From contig NZ_CP089301.1 in assembly GCF_021227995.1 (NCBI RefSeq), positions 1,364,001 to 1,428,000 of the forward strand: a stretch of DNA of 64,000 nt. Reading direction: 5' to 3'. Source of the stretch: Novosphingobium kaempferiae (GTDB taxonomy: Bacteria > Pseudomonadota > Alphaproteobacteria > Sphingomonadales > Sphingomonadaceae). Below are positions 6,828 to 20,301 of this stretch, piece by piece. A program made the translations under genes and the position numbers. The notes beneath the pieces were generated by a model. That model saw only the letters and a list, made by a program, of their open reading frames with translations. It ran no database searches and was not told the origin of the DNA. Every line of letters begins with the position of its first letter. The stretch's first letter is position 1.

Positions 6828-9569
6828 ATGACCGCCACTCCCTCCGGCTCCCGTTTCGTCAACATCGGCGAACGCACCAACGTCACCGGCTCGGCCAAGT
6901 TCAAGAAGCTCATCATGGCGGGCGACTACCCCGCCGCCATCGAAGTCGCCCGCCAGCAGGTGGAGAACGGCGCGCAGGTCATCGACGTCAACATGGACGA
7001 GGGCCTGCTCGACGCGGTCGAGGCGATGACCACGTACCTCAAGCTGATCGCCGCCGAGCCGGACATCGCGCGCGTGCCGGTGATGGTCGACAGCTCCAAG
7101 TGGGACGTGATCGAGGCGGGCCTCAAGTGCGTGTCGGGCAAGCCAATCGTCAATTCCATCTCGATGAAGGAAGGCGAGGAGCAATTCCTCGACCATGCGC
7201 GAAAGTGCATGGCCTACGGCGCCGCCGTGGTCGTCATGGCCTTCGACGAGACCGGCCAGGCCGACACCAAGGAGCGCAAGATCGAGATCTGCGAGCGCGC
7301 CTACAAGCTGCTCGTCGGCATCGGCTTCCCGCCCGAGGACATCATCTTCGATCCCAACGTCTTCGCCGTCGCCACCGGCATCGAGGAACATGACCGCTAC
7401 GGCCTCGACTTCATCGAGGCGGTGGTGGAGATCAAGGCGCGCTGCCCGCACGTCCACTTCTCGGGCGGCCTGTCCAACCTCTCGTTCAGCTTCCGCGGCA
7501 ACGAGACGGTCCGCCGCGCGATGCACTCGGTCTTCCTATACCACGCGATCCCGGCGGGCCTCGACATGGCGATCGTCAACGCTGGCCAGCTCGACGTCTA
7601 CGACCAGATCGACCCGGCCCTGCGCGAAGCCTGCGAAGACGTCATCATGATGCGCCGCCCCGGCGTGGGCGAGGACGGCAAGACCTCCACCGAGCGCCTG
7701 ATCGAACTGGCGGAGAGCTTCAAGGGCAAGGACACCGTCGCCGAGAAGGCAGCCGAGGAATGGCGCGGCTGGGACGTCACCAAGCGCATCGAGCACGCAC
7801 TGGTGCGCGGCATCGACGCCTACGTGGTCGAAGACACCGAGGAAGCCCGCGCCGCGATCGCCGCTGCCGGCGGTCGCCCGATCGAGGTGATCGAAGGCCC
7901 GCTGATGGGCGGCATGAACGTCGTCGGCGACCTGTTTGGGTCAGGCAAGATGTTCCTGCCGCAGGTCGTGAAGTCCGCGCGCGTGATGAAGAAGGCGGTC
8001 GCTCACCTGATCCCCTTCATCGAGGCGGAGAAGGACGCCAAGACCAAGGCGAAGGGCCGCATCATCATGGCCACCGTCAAGGGCGACGTCCATGACATCG
8101 GCAAGAACATCGTCGGCGTCGTGCTCCAGTGCAACGGCTACGAGGTGATCGACCTTGGCGTCATGGTGCCGTGGAGCAAGATCCTCGAATCGGCGAACGA
8201 GAACGAGGCCGACATCATCGGCCTCTCGGGCCTCATCACCCCCTCGCTCGACGAGATGGTGACCGTGGCCGAGGAAATGCAGCGCGCCGAGATGAACATT
8301 CCCCTGCTGATCGGCGGCGCGACGACCTCCAAGGTCCACACCGCGCTGCGCATCGACCCGGCCTATACCGGCACCGTGGTCCACGTGCTCGACGCCAGCC
8401 GCGCGGTGGGCGTCGCCTCGCAGCTGCTGTCCGACACGCAGGCGGAAGGCTTCAAGTCCTCGGTCGCGATCGACTATGCCAAGGTCCGCGAAGCCCGCGA
8501 GGGCAAGGGCCAGAGCGACCTGCTGCCGCTCGCCGATGCGCGCGCCAACGCCTTCCCCGCCGACTTCGCGCTCAAGCCCGCCGCGCCCGCGCAGCCCGGC
8601 CTGCATGTGTTCGAGGACTGGGATCTCAAGGATCTGGTCGAGACGTTCGACTGGGTGCCCTTCTTCCGCGCCTGGGAACTGGCGGGCAACTATCCCGCGA
8701 TCCTGACCGACCCGGTCGTCGGCGAAAGCGCCAGCAGCCTATTCGAAGATGCGCAGGCGATGCTGGCGAAGATCATCGACGAAAAGTGGCTGACCGCGCG
8801 CGGCGTCTGCGCCTTCTGGCCTGCCCATTCCGAAGGTGACGATATCATCATTTCCTCCCCGAGCTCGCTCGGGGAGGGGGACCATGCGAAGCATGGTGGA
8901 GGGGGAGAGGCCGCGCCATCCCCCTCCACCACCGGCTCCGCCGGCGGTCCCCCTCCCCAAGACAAGCTTGGGGAGGAATTGCGCCTCCCCTTCCTGCGCC
9001 AGCAGTTCAAGAAGTCGCGCGGCCGCGCCAACTTCTGCCTGTCGGACTTCATCGCGCCGCAGGACGACTGGCTCGGCGGCTTCGCGGTCGGCATCCACGG
9101 CATCGAGCCGCATCTGGAGCGCTTCAAGGCGGCGCACGACGACTATTCGGACATCCTGCTGAAAGCCCTCGCCGACCGCTTCGCCGAAGCCTTCGCCGAG
9201 CGCCTGCACCAGCATGTCCGCACGACGTTGTGGGGCTATGCGCCGGACGAGCAGTTCACCAACGAAGCGCTGATCCGCGAGGAATATCGCGGAATCCGCC
9301 CGGCGCCGGGCTATCCCGCCTGCCCGGACCATTCGTTGAAGCCCATCCTGTTCGATCTTCTGAAAGCGCAGGACAACGCCGGGATCGTGCTGACCGAAAG
9401 CCAGGCGATGCTGCCGACGGCGGCGGTTTCGGGCTTCTACTTCGCGCACCCGGAAAGCCAGTACTTCGGCGTCGCCCGCATCGGCCGGGACCAGCTGGAA
9501 GACTACGCCGTGCGCCGCGATGTGGACCTGCCCACCGCCGAACGCTGGCTGCGGCCGAACCTGGACTGA
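6828..9569 (+). CDS. metH2: Methionine synthase, folate/cobalamin/reactivation module (MetH part 2)
   Basis: The 913-residue protein matches MetH without the homocysteine domain. A pterin-binding barrel ([11 protein letters not shown]; about 1-280) is followed by a cap and B12 Rossmann domain with cobalamin motif DVHDIG near 420, then [11 protein letters not shown] and IGGATTS. The SAM-dependent reactivation domain comes last (about 590-913) with [16 protein letters not shown]. It transfers methyl from methyl-THF through cobalamin to homocysteine held by MetH1. A palindromic repeat at 8853-8978 is inserted in frame, adding a low-complexity loop (about residues 676-717) between GDDI and LRQQF of the reactivation domain. 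The frame stays open, so the gene is probably functional. Confidence 0.96.
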   Translation: MTATPSGSRFVNIGERTNVTGSAKFKKLIMAGDYPAAIEVARQQVENGAQVIDVNMDEGLLDAVEAMTTYLKLIAAEPDIARVPVMVDSSKWDVIEAGLKCVSGKPIVNSISMKEGEEQFLDHARKCMAYGAAVVVMAFDETGQADTKERKIEICERAYKLLVGIGFPPEDIIFDPNVFAVATGIEEHDRYGLDFIEAVVEIKARCPHVHFSGGLSNLSFSFRGNETVRRAMHSVFLYHAIPAGLDMAIVNAGQLDVYDQIDPALREACEDVIMMRRPGVGEDGKTSTERLIELAESFKGKDTVAEKAAEEWRGWDVTKRIEHALVRGIDAYVVEDTEEARAAIAAAGGRPIEVIEGPLMGGMNVVGDLFGSGKMFLPQVVKSARVMKKAVAHLIPFIEAEKDAKTKAKGRIIMATVKGDVHDIGKNIVGVVLQCNGYEVIDLGVMVPWSKILESANENEADIIGLSGLITPSLDEMVTVAEEMQRAEMNIPLLIGGATTSKVHTALRIDPAYTGTVVHVLDASRAVGVASQLLSDTQAEGFKSSVAIDYAKVREAREGKGQSDLLPLADARANAFPADFALKPAAPAQPGLHVFEDWDLKDLVETFDWVPFFRAWELAGNYPAILTDPVVGESASSLFEDAQAMLAKIIDEKWLTARGVCAFWPAHSEGDDIIISSPSSLGEGDHAKHGGGGEAAPSPSTTGSAGGPPPQDKLGEELRLPFLRQQFKKSRGRANFCLSDFIAPQDDWLGGFAVGIHGIEPHLERFKAAHDDYSDILLKALADRFAEAFAERLHQHVRTTLWGYAPDEQFTNEALIREEYRGIRPAPGYPACPDHSLKPILFDLLKAQDNAGIVLTESQAMLPTAAVSGFYFAHPESQYFGVARIGRDQLEDYAVRRDVDLPTAERWLRPNLD
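8853..8978. repeat. Sphingomonad palindromic repeat, copy 1, inside metH2
   Basis: The element begins TCCTCCCC and ends GGGGAGGA. Within it, GGGGAGGGGGACC (8871-8883) pairs with GGTCCCCCTCCCC (8946-8958). Two sub-hairpins are present: CCATGC-gaa-GCATGG and CCGG-ctccg-CCGG. The same parts recur at 9572-9742. The copy lies in frame in the coding sequence and encodes a Gly/Pro/Ser-rich loop. It resembles, in behaviour only, the in-gene palindromic elements described in Rickettsia. Confidence 0.85.
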
Positions 9570-9571
9570 GT

Positions 9572-9742
9572 TCCTCCACCATCGGGGGAGGGGGACCATC
9601 CGAAGGATGGTGGAGGGGCACGCGCTGGATCGCGTGCCCTTGCAGGGCAGTGCCTCTCACAAGTGCGCGCAGCAAGGTCCGGCAACCACGATGGTGCCCC
9701 TCCACCACCTTGCGGTGGTCCCCCTCCCCGTGCCGGGGAGGA
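9572..9742. repeat. Sphingomonad palindromic repeat, copy 2, longer form, after metH2
   Basis: It starts 2 bases after the metH2 stop. It shares GGGGGAGGGGGACCAT, ATGGTGGAGGGGC, GCCCCTCCACCACC and GGTGGTCCCCCTCCCC with copy 1 and ends GCCGGGGAGGAT. A longer middle part holds a hairpin around CACGCGctggatCGCGTG. It could fold strongly in RNA and may separate the met operon from the Nudix gene. Confidence 0.8.
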
Positions 9743-9788
9743 TCATTTCGCACTTGCAACATGGCCGGCGCCCGATAACCCTGCGGCC

Positions 9789-10355
9789 ATGACCACCGCA
9801 CGCATCACCGGGCGCACCCTCGTCTATGACGGGTGGTACAAGTTCTCCCGCCTCGAAGTGGAGATGCCCGACGGCAAGCGGGTGGAGCGGCACCTGCTCG
9901 ACAACGGCTCGGCGGTGGCGGTGCTGCCCTACGACCCGGCGCGGCGGCTGTGCATGCTGATCGACCAGCCGCGCGCGGGCGTGCTCGCCGCTGGCGCGCC
10001 GCCGCTGCTGGAGGCCATCGCAGGCAATCTCGACGGCGCCTCGCCCGAAGCGCGCATCGTCGAGGAAGCCTTCGAGGAAGGCGGCCTCCGGATCGAGGCG
10101 CTGGAGCCGATCACCAACATGTGGTCGCTCTGCCCCGTCTCCACCGAGCGCGTGCAGCTCTACCTTGCGCAATACGCGCATGACGACCGCGTGGGCGAAG
10201 GCGGAGGCGCGCATGACGAGGACGAGAACATCACCGTCCACGAGATCGGCCTCGACGCCCTGCGCGCCATGGCGCTATCGGGCGAACTGACCGACGCCAA
10301 GACGCTGATCCTCGCGCAAGCGCTGCTGCTGCGGCACCCGGAGCTTTGGACGTAG
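9789..10355 (+). CDS. NudK/YffH-type Nudix hydrolase
   Basis: This 188-residue protein aligns along its whole length with E. coli NudK (GDP-mannose hydrolase, 191 residues) and ADP-ribose pyrophosphatases. Shared features are a first-strand VYDGWYKFSRLEVE, then LLDNGSAVAVLPYD, IDQPRAG, the Nudix helix AGNLDGASPEARIVEEAFEE, and GEGGGAHDEDENI near the C terminus. The Nudix box differs from consensus in having Glu in place of Arg in REUxEE. It would hydrolyse a nucleoside-diphosphate sugar or ADP-ribose to monophosphates. The start is the ATG at 9789; the open frame upstream is only repeat sequence. NudK activity would fit the GDP-mannose genes elsewhere in the window, but ADP-ribose is equally possible. 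Confidence 0.85.
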   Translation: MTTARITGRTLVYDGWYKFSRLEVEMPDGKRVERHLLDNGSAVAVLPYDPARRLCMLIDQPRAGVLAAGAPPLLEAIAGNLDGASPEARIVEEAFEEGGLRIEALEPITNMWSLCPVSTERVQLYLAQYAHDDRVGEGGGAHDEDENITVHEIGLDALRAMALSGELTDAKTLILAQALLLRHPELWT

Positions 10356-10378
10356 AACCCTGCGGCGGCGCTCGATAG

Positions 10379-10846
10379 CTAGGTCAGCGCCTTGCCGTTC
10401 TGGGTGAAGCGGCATCCATGCTCGCATCCCTTGCATGCTGGCAGGCACGGGTTGGTGACATCGCCGTCGGGGTGACCCGTCACGACGACGAGGAACTTCG
10501 ACTGTTCCCCGTTGCCCGCCACGATGCCGTAGCGAGACAGGAACCCGGCAATCAGGCCTCCTTGCGCGCTGTTCTCCCGCCCTGGGATGTGGCCGACCCA
10601 ACTGGCTCCGCCGCCTTCCAGCGTGCAGGCGAACGGATATTCGTCCCGGCTCAGCACATGCGGTATCTCGTAGCGCTGCCCGCCATGCTCGAAATGGAGT
10701 GCGTCTGCCCGGGTGGCCTTGCGCAGCTTCGGATCCGGCCCAGCATAGGTCAGGAGTTTCGGGTGCCCTGCCATCTGTGCATGCCAGACATTTACAGCCA
10801 GCTCGCGATGCCGCCCCCAGTCGAACACCAGCTTGGGATACTTCAA
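10379..10846 (-). CDS. NucA/NucB-type deoxyribonuclease domain protein
   Basis: The 155-residue protein carries the NucA/NucB signature: [13 protein letters not shown] followed by [17 protein letters not shown]. In the Bacillus enzymes the Asp-Glu of the DEYPFA motif and the Glu-Asn pair of the second motif are catalytic. The start is a TTG at 10846 with GGGAGG about 5 bases upstream; there is no suitable ATG. No signal peptide is seen, unlike secreted NucA/NucB, so it may stay in the cytoplasm or be exported by another route. Four cysteines cluster near the end ([12 protein letters not shown]), which may bind metal. It lies beside the recQ-like gene on the opposite strand. Confidence 0.75.
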   Translation of the reverse strand: MKYPKLVFDWGRHRELAVNVWHAQMAGHPKLLTYAGPDPKLRKATRADALHFEHGGQRYEIPHVLSRDEYPFACTLEGGGASWVGHIPGRENSAQGGLIAGFLSRYGIVAGNGEQSKFLVVVTGHPDGDVTNPCLPACKGCEHGCRFTQNGKALT

Positions 10847-11007
10847 GGTGCCCTCCCGCCCTTGCCGATGAGGCGATCATGCGCCCGCGCGATAGAGCGG
10901 ACAAGAGGAAGAATGCGCCGGTTCTACGCGGGTTTGCCTACCGAAACGGAGGAAACCTGCCCGCCGAGGGTTTCCCCCCGGGTGCCGCCTCTGCCATAAT
11001 CGCCGCC

Positions 11008-12888
<1,881 letters not shown>

Positions 12889-12895
12889 ACCTCTC

Positions 12896-12970
12896 CGTCA
12901 TTGCGAGCGCAGCGAAGCAATCCACCGTCGGCCCACGGCGTGGGATTGCTTCGCTGCGCTCGCAATGACG
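12896..12970. repeat. Palindromic repeat between convergent recQ and symporter genes
   Basis: A perfect 28-bp inverted repeat (12896-12923 and 12943-12970; arms begin CGTCATTGCGAGCGCAGCGA) surrounds a 19-base loop. The sequence belongs to a repeat common in alphaproteobacterial genomes; a diverged copy lies at 23615-23697. Between two converging genes it could act as a bidirectional terminator or mRNA 3' end stabiliser. Confidence 0.9.
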
Positions 12971-12983
12971 AAGGGAAGCTGCC

Positions 12984-14294
12984 CTACCCCGCCCGCGCCT
13001 CGTCCGGGGCGCTGACGGCGGAGATCACCGTCGCGCAGACGAGGTCGCCGATGACGTTGAGCGTCGTGCGGCACATGTCGAGGAAGCGGTCGACGCCGAT
13101 GATGAGGCCGATCCCCTCGGGCGGCACGCCGACGCTGCCCATGATGAGCGCCACGACCGGCAGCGATCCCGCGGGCACGCCCGCCGTGCCGATCCCGGCG
13201 AGGATGCAGATCAGCATCACGTAGAGCTGCTGGCCGAGGCTCAACTCCACCCCGAAGAACTGGGCAAGGAACAGCACCGTCACGCCCTCGAACATGGCGG
13301 TGCCGTTCTGGTTGGCGGTGGCACCGATGGTGAGGACGAAGCGCGCCACGCGGCGCGGCAGGCGCAACTGCTCGTCGGCGACGCGCAGCGAGGTCGGCAG
13401 CGTGGCGTTGGAGCTGGCGGTAGAGAAGGCCAGCACGCTCACCTCGCGCGTCTGGCGCAAGAACTTCAAGGGGCTGCGGCGGGCGACGAAGGCGAGGAGC
13501 AGCGGATAGACGCCGAACATCTGCAGGCCGAGCGCCAGCAGCACCACGCCCACGAAGGCGGCGAGCTTGCCCAGCAGATCCCAGCCGAACTGCGCGGACA
13601 GGTTGAACATGAAGCAGAAGATCGCGATCGGGGCGAGCCTGATGACGATGCCGATCAGCTTCATCGACACCTCGAACACGCCCTCGATCGCCTCCTTGAG
13701 CGTTTCGGTGCGCGCGCTCGACACCAGCAGCAGGCCGATGCCGAAGAACAGCGCAAAGAACATGACGGCGAGGATGTCGTTCTCGCTCATGGCGGTGATG
13801 ACGTTGGAGGGGACCAGCGCCAGCACCGCATCGACGCCCGAGACGGCCTCCTTCGAGGTCTGGAGGATGCTTCCCGCCGAATCCGCGCTCTTGCTCAGAA
13901 GCTCGCGCGCGGCGTCGCGGTCCACGCCGTCGCCGGGGCGCAGCAGGTTCACCGCGACGAGGCTGATGGCGACGGCGATGCCCGAGACGATCACCGTGTA
14001 GATCAGCGTCGCCACGCCGACCTTGCGCAGGGCCCGGATCTCGCCCATTTCCGCGATGCCGATGACGAGGGCCGAGAACAGCAGCGGCAGCACCAGCATG
14101 AACAGCAGGCGCAGGAAGATCTGTCCCACCGGCATCGTCACGTATTCGATCAGGGTGGCGACCCAGCCCGCATCGCGCGCGAAAGTATAGGCGAGGAGGC
14201 CGCAGCCGAGGCCGAGCACGAAGCCGATCAGGATGCGCCACTGCAGCGTGGTTTCGGTGCCGTCCCGGTCTTCGGAGGCCGTGGCCTGATCCAT
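12984..14294 (-). CDS. Dicarboxylate/amino acid:cation symporter (DAACS/GltP-DctA family)
   Basis: The 436-residue inner-membrane protein has about 8 transmembrane segments plus two re-entrant loops. Family motifs are STASSNATLPTSL (the Ser-rich first hairpin) and GATANQNGTAMFEG (the NxDGT-type segment, here NQNGT), then AGIGTAGVPAGSLP for the second hairpin. It imports glutamate, aspartate or C4-dicarboxylates with Na+ or H+. A hydrophilic insert at about 110-165 (GDGVDRDAARELLSKSADS) extends the extracellular loop. The substrate is not settled by sequence; the Asn replacing the usual Asp in NMDGT could alter cation coupling. Confidence 0.92.
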   Translation of the reverse strand: MDQATASEDRDGTETTLQWRILIGFVLGLGCGLLAYTFARDAGWVATLIEYVTMPVGQIFLRLLFMLVLPLLFSALVIGIAEMGEIRALRKVGVATLIYTVIVSGIAVAISLVAVNLLRPGDGVDRDAARELLSKSADSAGSILQTSKEAVSGVDAVLALVPSNVITAMSENDILAVMFFALFFGIGLLLVSSARTETLKEAIEGVFEVSMKLIGIVIRLAPIAIFCFMFNLSAQFGWDLLGKLAAFVGVVLLALGLQMFGVYPLLLAFVARRSPLKFLRQTREVSVLAFSTASSNATLPTSLRVADEQLRLPRRVARFVLTIGATANQNGTAMFEGVTVLFLAQFFGVELSLGQQLYVMLICILAGIGTAGVPAGSLPVVALIMGSVGVPPEGIGLIIGVDRFLDMCRTTLNVIGDLVCATVISAVSAPDEARAG

Positions 14295-14361
14295 GCGCTC
14301 GTCGTCCCTCGGCCTCGCTCGTCAGGGATTACAAGGCGCGAGTGACGCAAATGTTGCGGAT

Positions 14362-14649
14362 TCAGGTCGTGTCGTCGCCCCCGAAGCTCACTGGCACGGC
14401 CAGCAGGAACGGCAGTTCGGGGGAGGCGATGCGCGACTCCGTGCCGTTCGCGTGGATCAGCACGACCCGGCCCACACCCGGCGTCGCCACCACGGCGGAG
14501 ACGCTGTCCACCCATTCGTGGAGCACCGCGCGGGCGCGGGCGAGCGCCTGCTCCTCGCGCGTGGTGGTGCCGGAGGCTTCCAGTTCGGCCTCCAGATCGA
14601 CGATGCGCGCGGTAGCCTCGTCTATGCGGTCGGGGTCTGTTGCGGTCAT
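14362..14649 (-). CDS. Hypothetical protein, 95 residues, predicted helical N-terminal half
   Basis: The ATG at 14649 has AAGGAG upstream at good spacing; the longer frame to 14706 lacks such a site. Residues 1-50 are Ala/Glu/Arg-rich and heptad-like (IDEATARIVDLEAELEAS), compatible with a coiled coil. The second half contains GVGRVVLIHANGTESRI and a hydrophobic PFLLAVPVSF. No signal peptide and no known domain. It lies between the symporter and L,D-transpeptidase genes, all on the minus strand. Confidence 0.6.
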   Translation of the reverse strand: MTATDPDRIDEATARIVDLEAELEASGTTTREEQALARARAVLHEWVDSVSAVVATPGVGRVVLIHANGTESRIASPELPFLLAVPVSFGGDDTT

Positions 14650-14694
14650 CGCGGGGGCTCCTTGCCGGGAGCCGTCACCTAAAGACCGCCCGCG

Positions 14695-14715
14695 GTCCCG
14701 GATCAAGTCCGGGAC
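14695..14715. repeat. Short palindromic repeat unit
   Basis: GTCCCGGA and TCCGGGAC form an 8-bp stem around TCAAG (14695-14715). The unit GTCCCGGATCAAGTCCGGGAC is a frequent dispersed repeat in sphingomonad and rhizobial genomes. It lies between the L,D-transpeptidase stop and the small gene start on the minus strand. Confidence 0.65.
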
Positions 14716-14751
14716 GACGTTACCGTCGGGGCGCTACGCTTAGCGCAGCCC

Positions 14752-16287
14752 TTAGAGCGGATTATCCAGCTGTATGATCGCCTCGTCGCTGGCGCGCTGG
14801 GTGGTCTTGAGCTGGCGCGCGGCCTTGAAGCTGGCGAGCACCGGCGTATCGCGGCCGTAGATGTCGCCGAAGGACTGCAGCGTGCCGTCGATCGAGCGGG
14901 CGAAGGTGAAGTAGGTGAGGTAGACCGGGAAGGTCCGCGTCATCTGCACCTTCTTGTACTCGCCCGCGCGCGACAGTTCGGCGGCTTCGGTCGAGGGCAT
15001 CTGCGCGCCGAGGATCGCCATCGTCATGCCCAGCTCCACCGCGCGCTCGGTGCGGATGCAGCCATGGCTGAAGGCGCGCACGTCGGAGTTGAAGTAGGAC
15101 TTGGCGGGCGTGTCGTGCAGGTAGATCGCGTGCGGGTTGGGCATGTCGATCTTCATCAGGCCGAGCGCGTTGTTCGGTCCCGGCTGCTGAACGACGGTGA
15201 TCGTGCCGTCGGCGTTCTTGTAGCCCTTGTAGCCGTTGTTGGCGGCCCACTTCGGGTTGCCGAGCACCTTGGCGCCGAGGCCCTCACCCTTGACGATCGA
15301 CTGCGGCACCGTCCAGGTCGGGTTGAACACGACCGCGCTGACCGTCTCGGCCAGCTGCGGGGTCGCGGTGCGGCCCGGCTTGCCCACCACGGTCTTGTAG
15401 GTGCGCAGGATCTTGTTCTTGACGACGAGGCGCAGCTGGAACTCGGGCACGTTGGTCATCAGGTAGACCGTGCCGAGATCGCGGGCGAGCCAACGCCAGC
15501 GGTCCATGTTGGCCTGGATCAGCGCGCGACGCTCCTTGTTCGCCATCGGCGTCGCGTTCAGCTCGGTCTTGAGCGCGGCATAGTCCGGGTTGGTCGGGGC
15601 GAGCTTCGCCACCACGCCGGGCACGTCATGGTCGGACAGCGCCTGCGCCATGATCTGCTGCGTGGGCATGGCATCCTGGTCGGGGTCGACCGCGAACCAC
15701 TGGACGCGCGCGGGCATCGGCGTGCGACCGTCGCGCAGATCCTCGATCAGCCAGGCGAAGACGCGGCTGGCGAGCGAATCCAGCGCATCGCCCTCGCCCT
15801 TGGCGATCGCCGCCTTGAGCGCGCCGGGCTGGTAATCGGCGGGGATCAGGCCTTCCTTGCCGATGTAGCCGATGGTGTTGAGCAGCGCCTGCGCGTCCGA
15901 AAGGGTCCAGGGCATCACCGGCTCGGTGATGACCACTTCCTGCACCACCGGCGAGGAGATCGTCGGCGCCTGCACCGGAACCGGCGAAGGCGTGGCGGTG
16001 GGGGCAGGAACGCCTGTCGCGGCGGTCGTGGGGCGGGCGCTCGGCTGCGACGTGGGCTTCGCGACCGGCTGGGCAACCGACTGAGCCGTGCGGGCGGTCG
16101 GCGGCAGCAGATCCTCAGGCATGTCCGTCTTGATCTTAGGCGCCTTCTTCGCAGCCTTGTCAGCCGCCTTCTGGGCAGCCTTGTCGGTCGCTGTGCCGGT
16201 ATTCTGCGCCTGAACCGGCTGAACGCCGACAGCCAGAAGCGTCAGCGCCGAAACGACACCGGAACCGAACCGCTTGAAACTCGCCAT
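14752..16287 (-). CDS. L,D-transpeptidase (YkuD domain, YcbB/LdtD-like)
   Basis: The 511-residue protein has a signal peptide (1-27, ending VQAQ). A long low-complexity Ala/Lys/Thr/Pro linker follows (about 30-125), then a peptidoglycan-interaction region, then the YkuD catalytic domain (about 290-430). The active site reads IYLHDTPAKSYF and FSHGCIRTERAVELG, with catalytic Cys and His of the S-H-G-C-I-R motif. It forms 3-3 peptidoglycan cross-links or attaches proteins in the periplasm. Length and layout match the large YcbB type rather than ErfK. It is divergent from the EamA gene, leaving about 175 bases for two promoters. Confidence 0.93.
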   Translation of the reverse strand: MASFKRFGSGVVSALTLLAVGVQPVQAQNTGTATDKAAQKAADKAAKKAPKIKTDMPEDLLPPTARTAQSVAQPVAKPTSQPSARPTTAATGVPAPTATPSPVPVQAPTISSPVVQEVVITEPVMPWTLSDAQALLNTIGYIGKEGLIPADYQPGALKAAIAKGEGDALDSLASRVFAWLIEDLRDGRTPMPARVQWFAVDPDQDAMPTQQIMAQALSDHDVPGVVAKLAPTNPDYAALKTELNATPMANKERRALIQANMDRWRWLARDLGTVYLMTNVPEFQLRLVVKNKILRTYKTVVGKPGRTATPQLAETVSAVVFNPTWTVPQSIVKGEGLGAKVLGNPKWAANNGYKGYKNADGTITVVQQPGPNNALGLMKIDMPNPHAIYLHDTPAKSYFNSDVRAFSHGCIRTERAVELGMTMAILGAQMPSTEAAELSRAGEYKKVQMTRTFPVYLTYFTFARSIDGTLQSFGDIYGRDTPVLASFKAARQLKTTQRASDEAIIQLDNPL

Positions 16288-16463
16288 ATTGCCTTGAAAC
16301 CTGCCCGACTTGGAAACCTGGGGGATGAAGCGCCACGCCCCCCGAAGGTTGCCTGCCGCACTGCACAGATGTGCCCGTTTACGCGCCTTTCTTCAAGGAT
16401 GCGACCTGTCCCCGCGATGAATTGCTTGCGTACAAACTTGCATGGGGCGAGACGCAGCGCGTC

Positions 16464-17378
16464 ATGCATGCCCCCTCCACTGACACCAGCACCGGCACCA
16501 ACACCGGCCCCGTCTCCACGCTGATGCCCGTCCTCGCGGTCGTTGCGGGGATCGCCGCGTTCAGCGTGATGGACGCGGCGATGAAGGCCGCCTCGATCGC
16601 GGTGGGCGTGGGCACGGCGCTGCTGCTGCGCAACGTGATCGGCACGCTGCTGACGATCCCGCTGTGGCTGGCGAAGGGTCGCCCGCTGCCCAGCCGCAAG
16701 GTCGCGACGTTCCATTTCCAGCGCTCCTGCGTGACCGCGGTGATGGCGGCGCTGTTCTTCCACGGGCTCGTGCGCATCCCGATGGCCGAGGGCATGGCGA
16801 TCTCGTTCTTCGCGCCGATCATCGCGCTCTACTTCGCCGCGCTGATGCTGGGCGAGACGATCCGCCCGCGTGCGATCCTCGCCGCCCTGCTCGGCCTCGT
16901 CGGCATGGTGGTGATCGGCGCGGACCGCTTCGGGGCCGGAGAATACGGAGCCGAGGCGATAGAGGGCACGATCGCCATCGTGCTTTCCGCCGTGTTCTAC
17001 GCGCTCAACCTCGTGATGCAGCGCCGGCAGGCACTGCTGGCGGGACCGGTGGAGATCGCGCTGTTCCAGAACCTCAACGTCTCGATCCTGTTCGCCCTGT
17101 TCGCGCCGTTCTACTGGACCGCGCCCGATGTCGTGACCCTCGGCTGGACGGCGCTCGGCGCGGTGCTGGCGACGATCGCGCTGCTGTTCCTCTCATGGGG
17201 CTATGCGCGCGCGGAAGCGCAGGTTCTGGTGCCGGTGGAGTACACCGGATTCCTGTGGGCCGCGCTGATGGGATGGCTGGTGTTCGGCGAGCATCTGGGG
17301 CTCGGTGTCGTCGCCGGGGCCGCGCTGATCGTCGTCGGTTGCTGGATTGGCACCCGCACGACACAAAACGACACCTAA
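16464..17378 (+). CDS. DMT-superfamily transporter (two EamA domains)
   Basis: This 304-residue protein has ten predicted transmembrane helices arranged as two EamA repeats, with repeat ends GETIRPRAILAALLGLVGMVVIG and GEHLGLGVVAGAALIVVGCWIG. Such proteins export or exchange small metabolites such as amino acids; the substrate is unknown. The ATG at 16464 (MHAPSTDTST) gives the usual length. The frame runs back to an ATG at 16371, adding 31 residues unlike the family, and neither start has a clear ribosome site. Confidence 0.88.
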   Translation: MHAPSTDTSTGTNTGPVSTLMPVLAVVAGIAAFSVMDAAMKAASIAVGVGTALLLRNVIGTLLTIPLWLAKGRPLPSRKVATFHFQRSCVTAVMAALFFHGLVRIPMAEGMAISFFAPIIALYFAALMLGETIRPRAILAALLGLVGMVVIGADRFGAGEYGAEAIEGTIAIVLSAVFYALNLVMQRRQALLAGPVEIALFQNLNVSILFALFAPFYWTAPDVVTLGWTALGAVLATIALLFLSWGYARAEAQVLVPVEYTGFLWAALMGWLVFGEHLGLGVVAGAALIVVGCWIGTRTTQNDT

Positions 17379-17517
17379 GCTGGACCTTCTGCCCCTTGAC
17401 GACTGGCCCCCAAGCGCGCATCGGCGGCGCGACGAATCCGCCTGTCGCACTGCAACACGGTAAAGGAGCGCCGCGAGGCAGCCGCGCAGGCATCACACAG
17501 AAGGGGATAAAGCCCAG

Positions 17518-20193
<2,676 letters not shown>

Positions 20194-20226
20194 TCCGGTT
20201 CGCGCCTGAGGCGCTGAAACAGAAGA

Positions 20227-20258
20227 CCCCGCCCGATGCGAACCGGGCGGGGTTTTTC
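20227..20258 (+). terminator. Rho-independent terminator of acnA
   Basis: CCCCGCCCG and CGGGCGGGG form a 9-bp stem with loop ATGCGAAC, followed by TTTTTCTTTT. It lies 34 bases after the acnA stop. Confidence 0.95.
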
Positions 20259-20301
20259 TTTTGCCTTCCTGCTCAGGAATTCCAGGTTCAGGTCGACCGC
20301 A

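Noticed and set aside
12896-12970. Possible CRISPR repeat
   Set aside because: It is a single long inverted repeat, not a regularly spaced direct-repeat array, and no cas genes are present.
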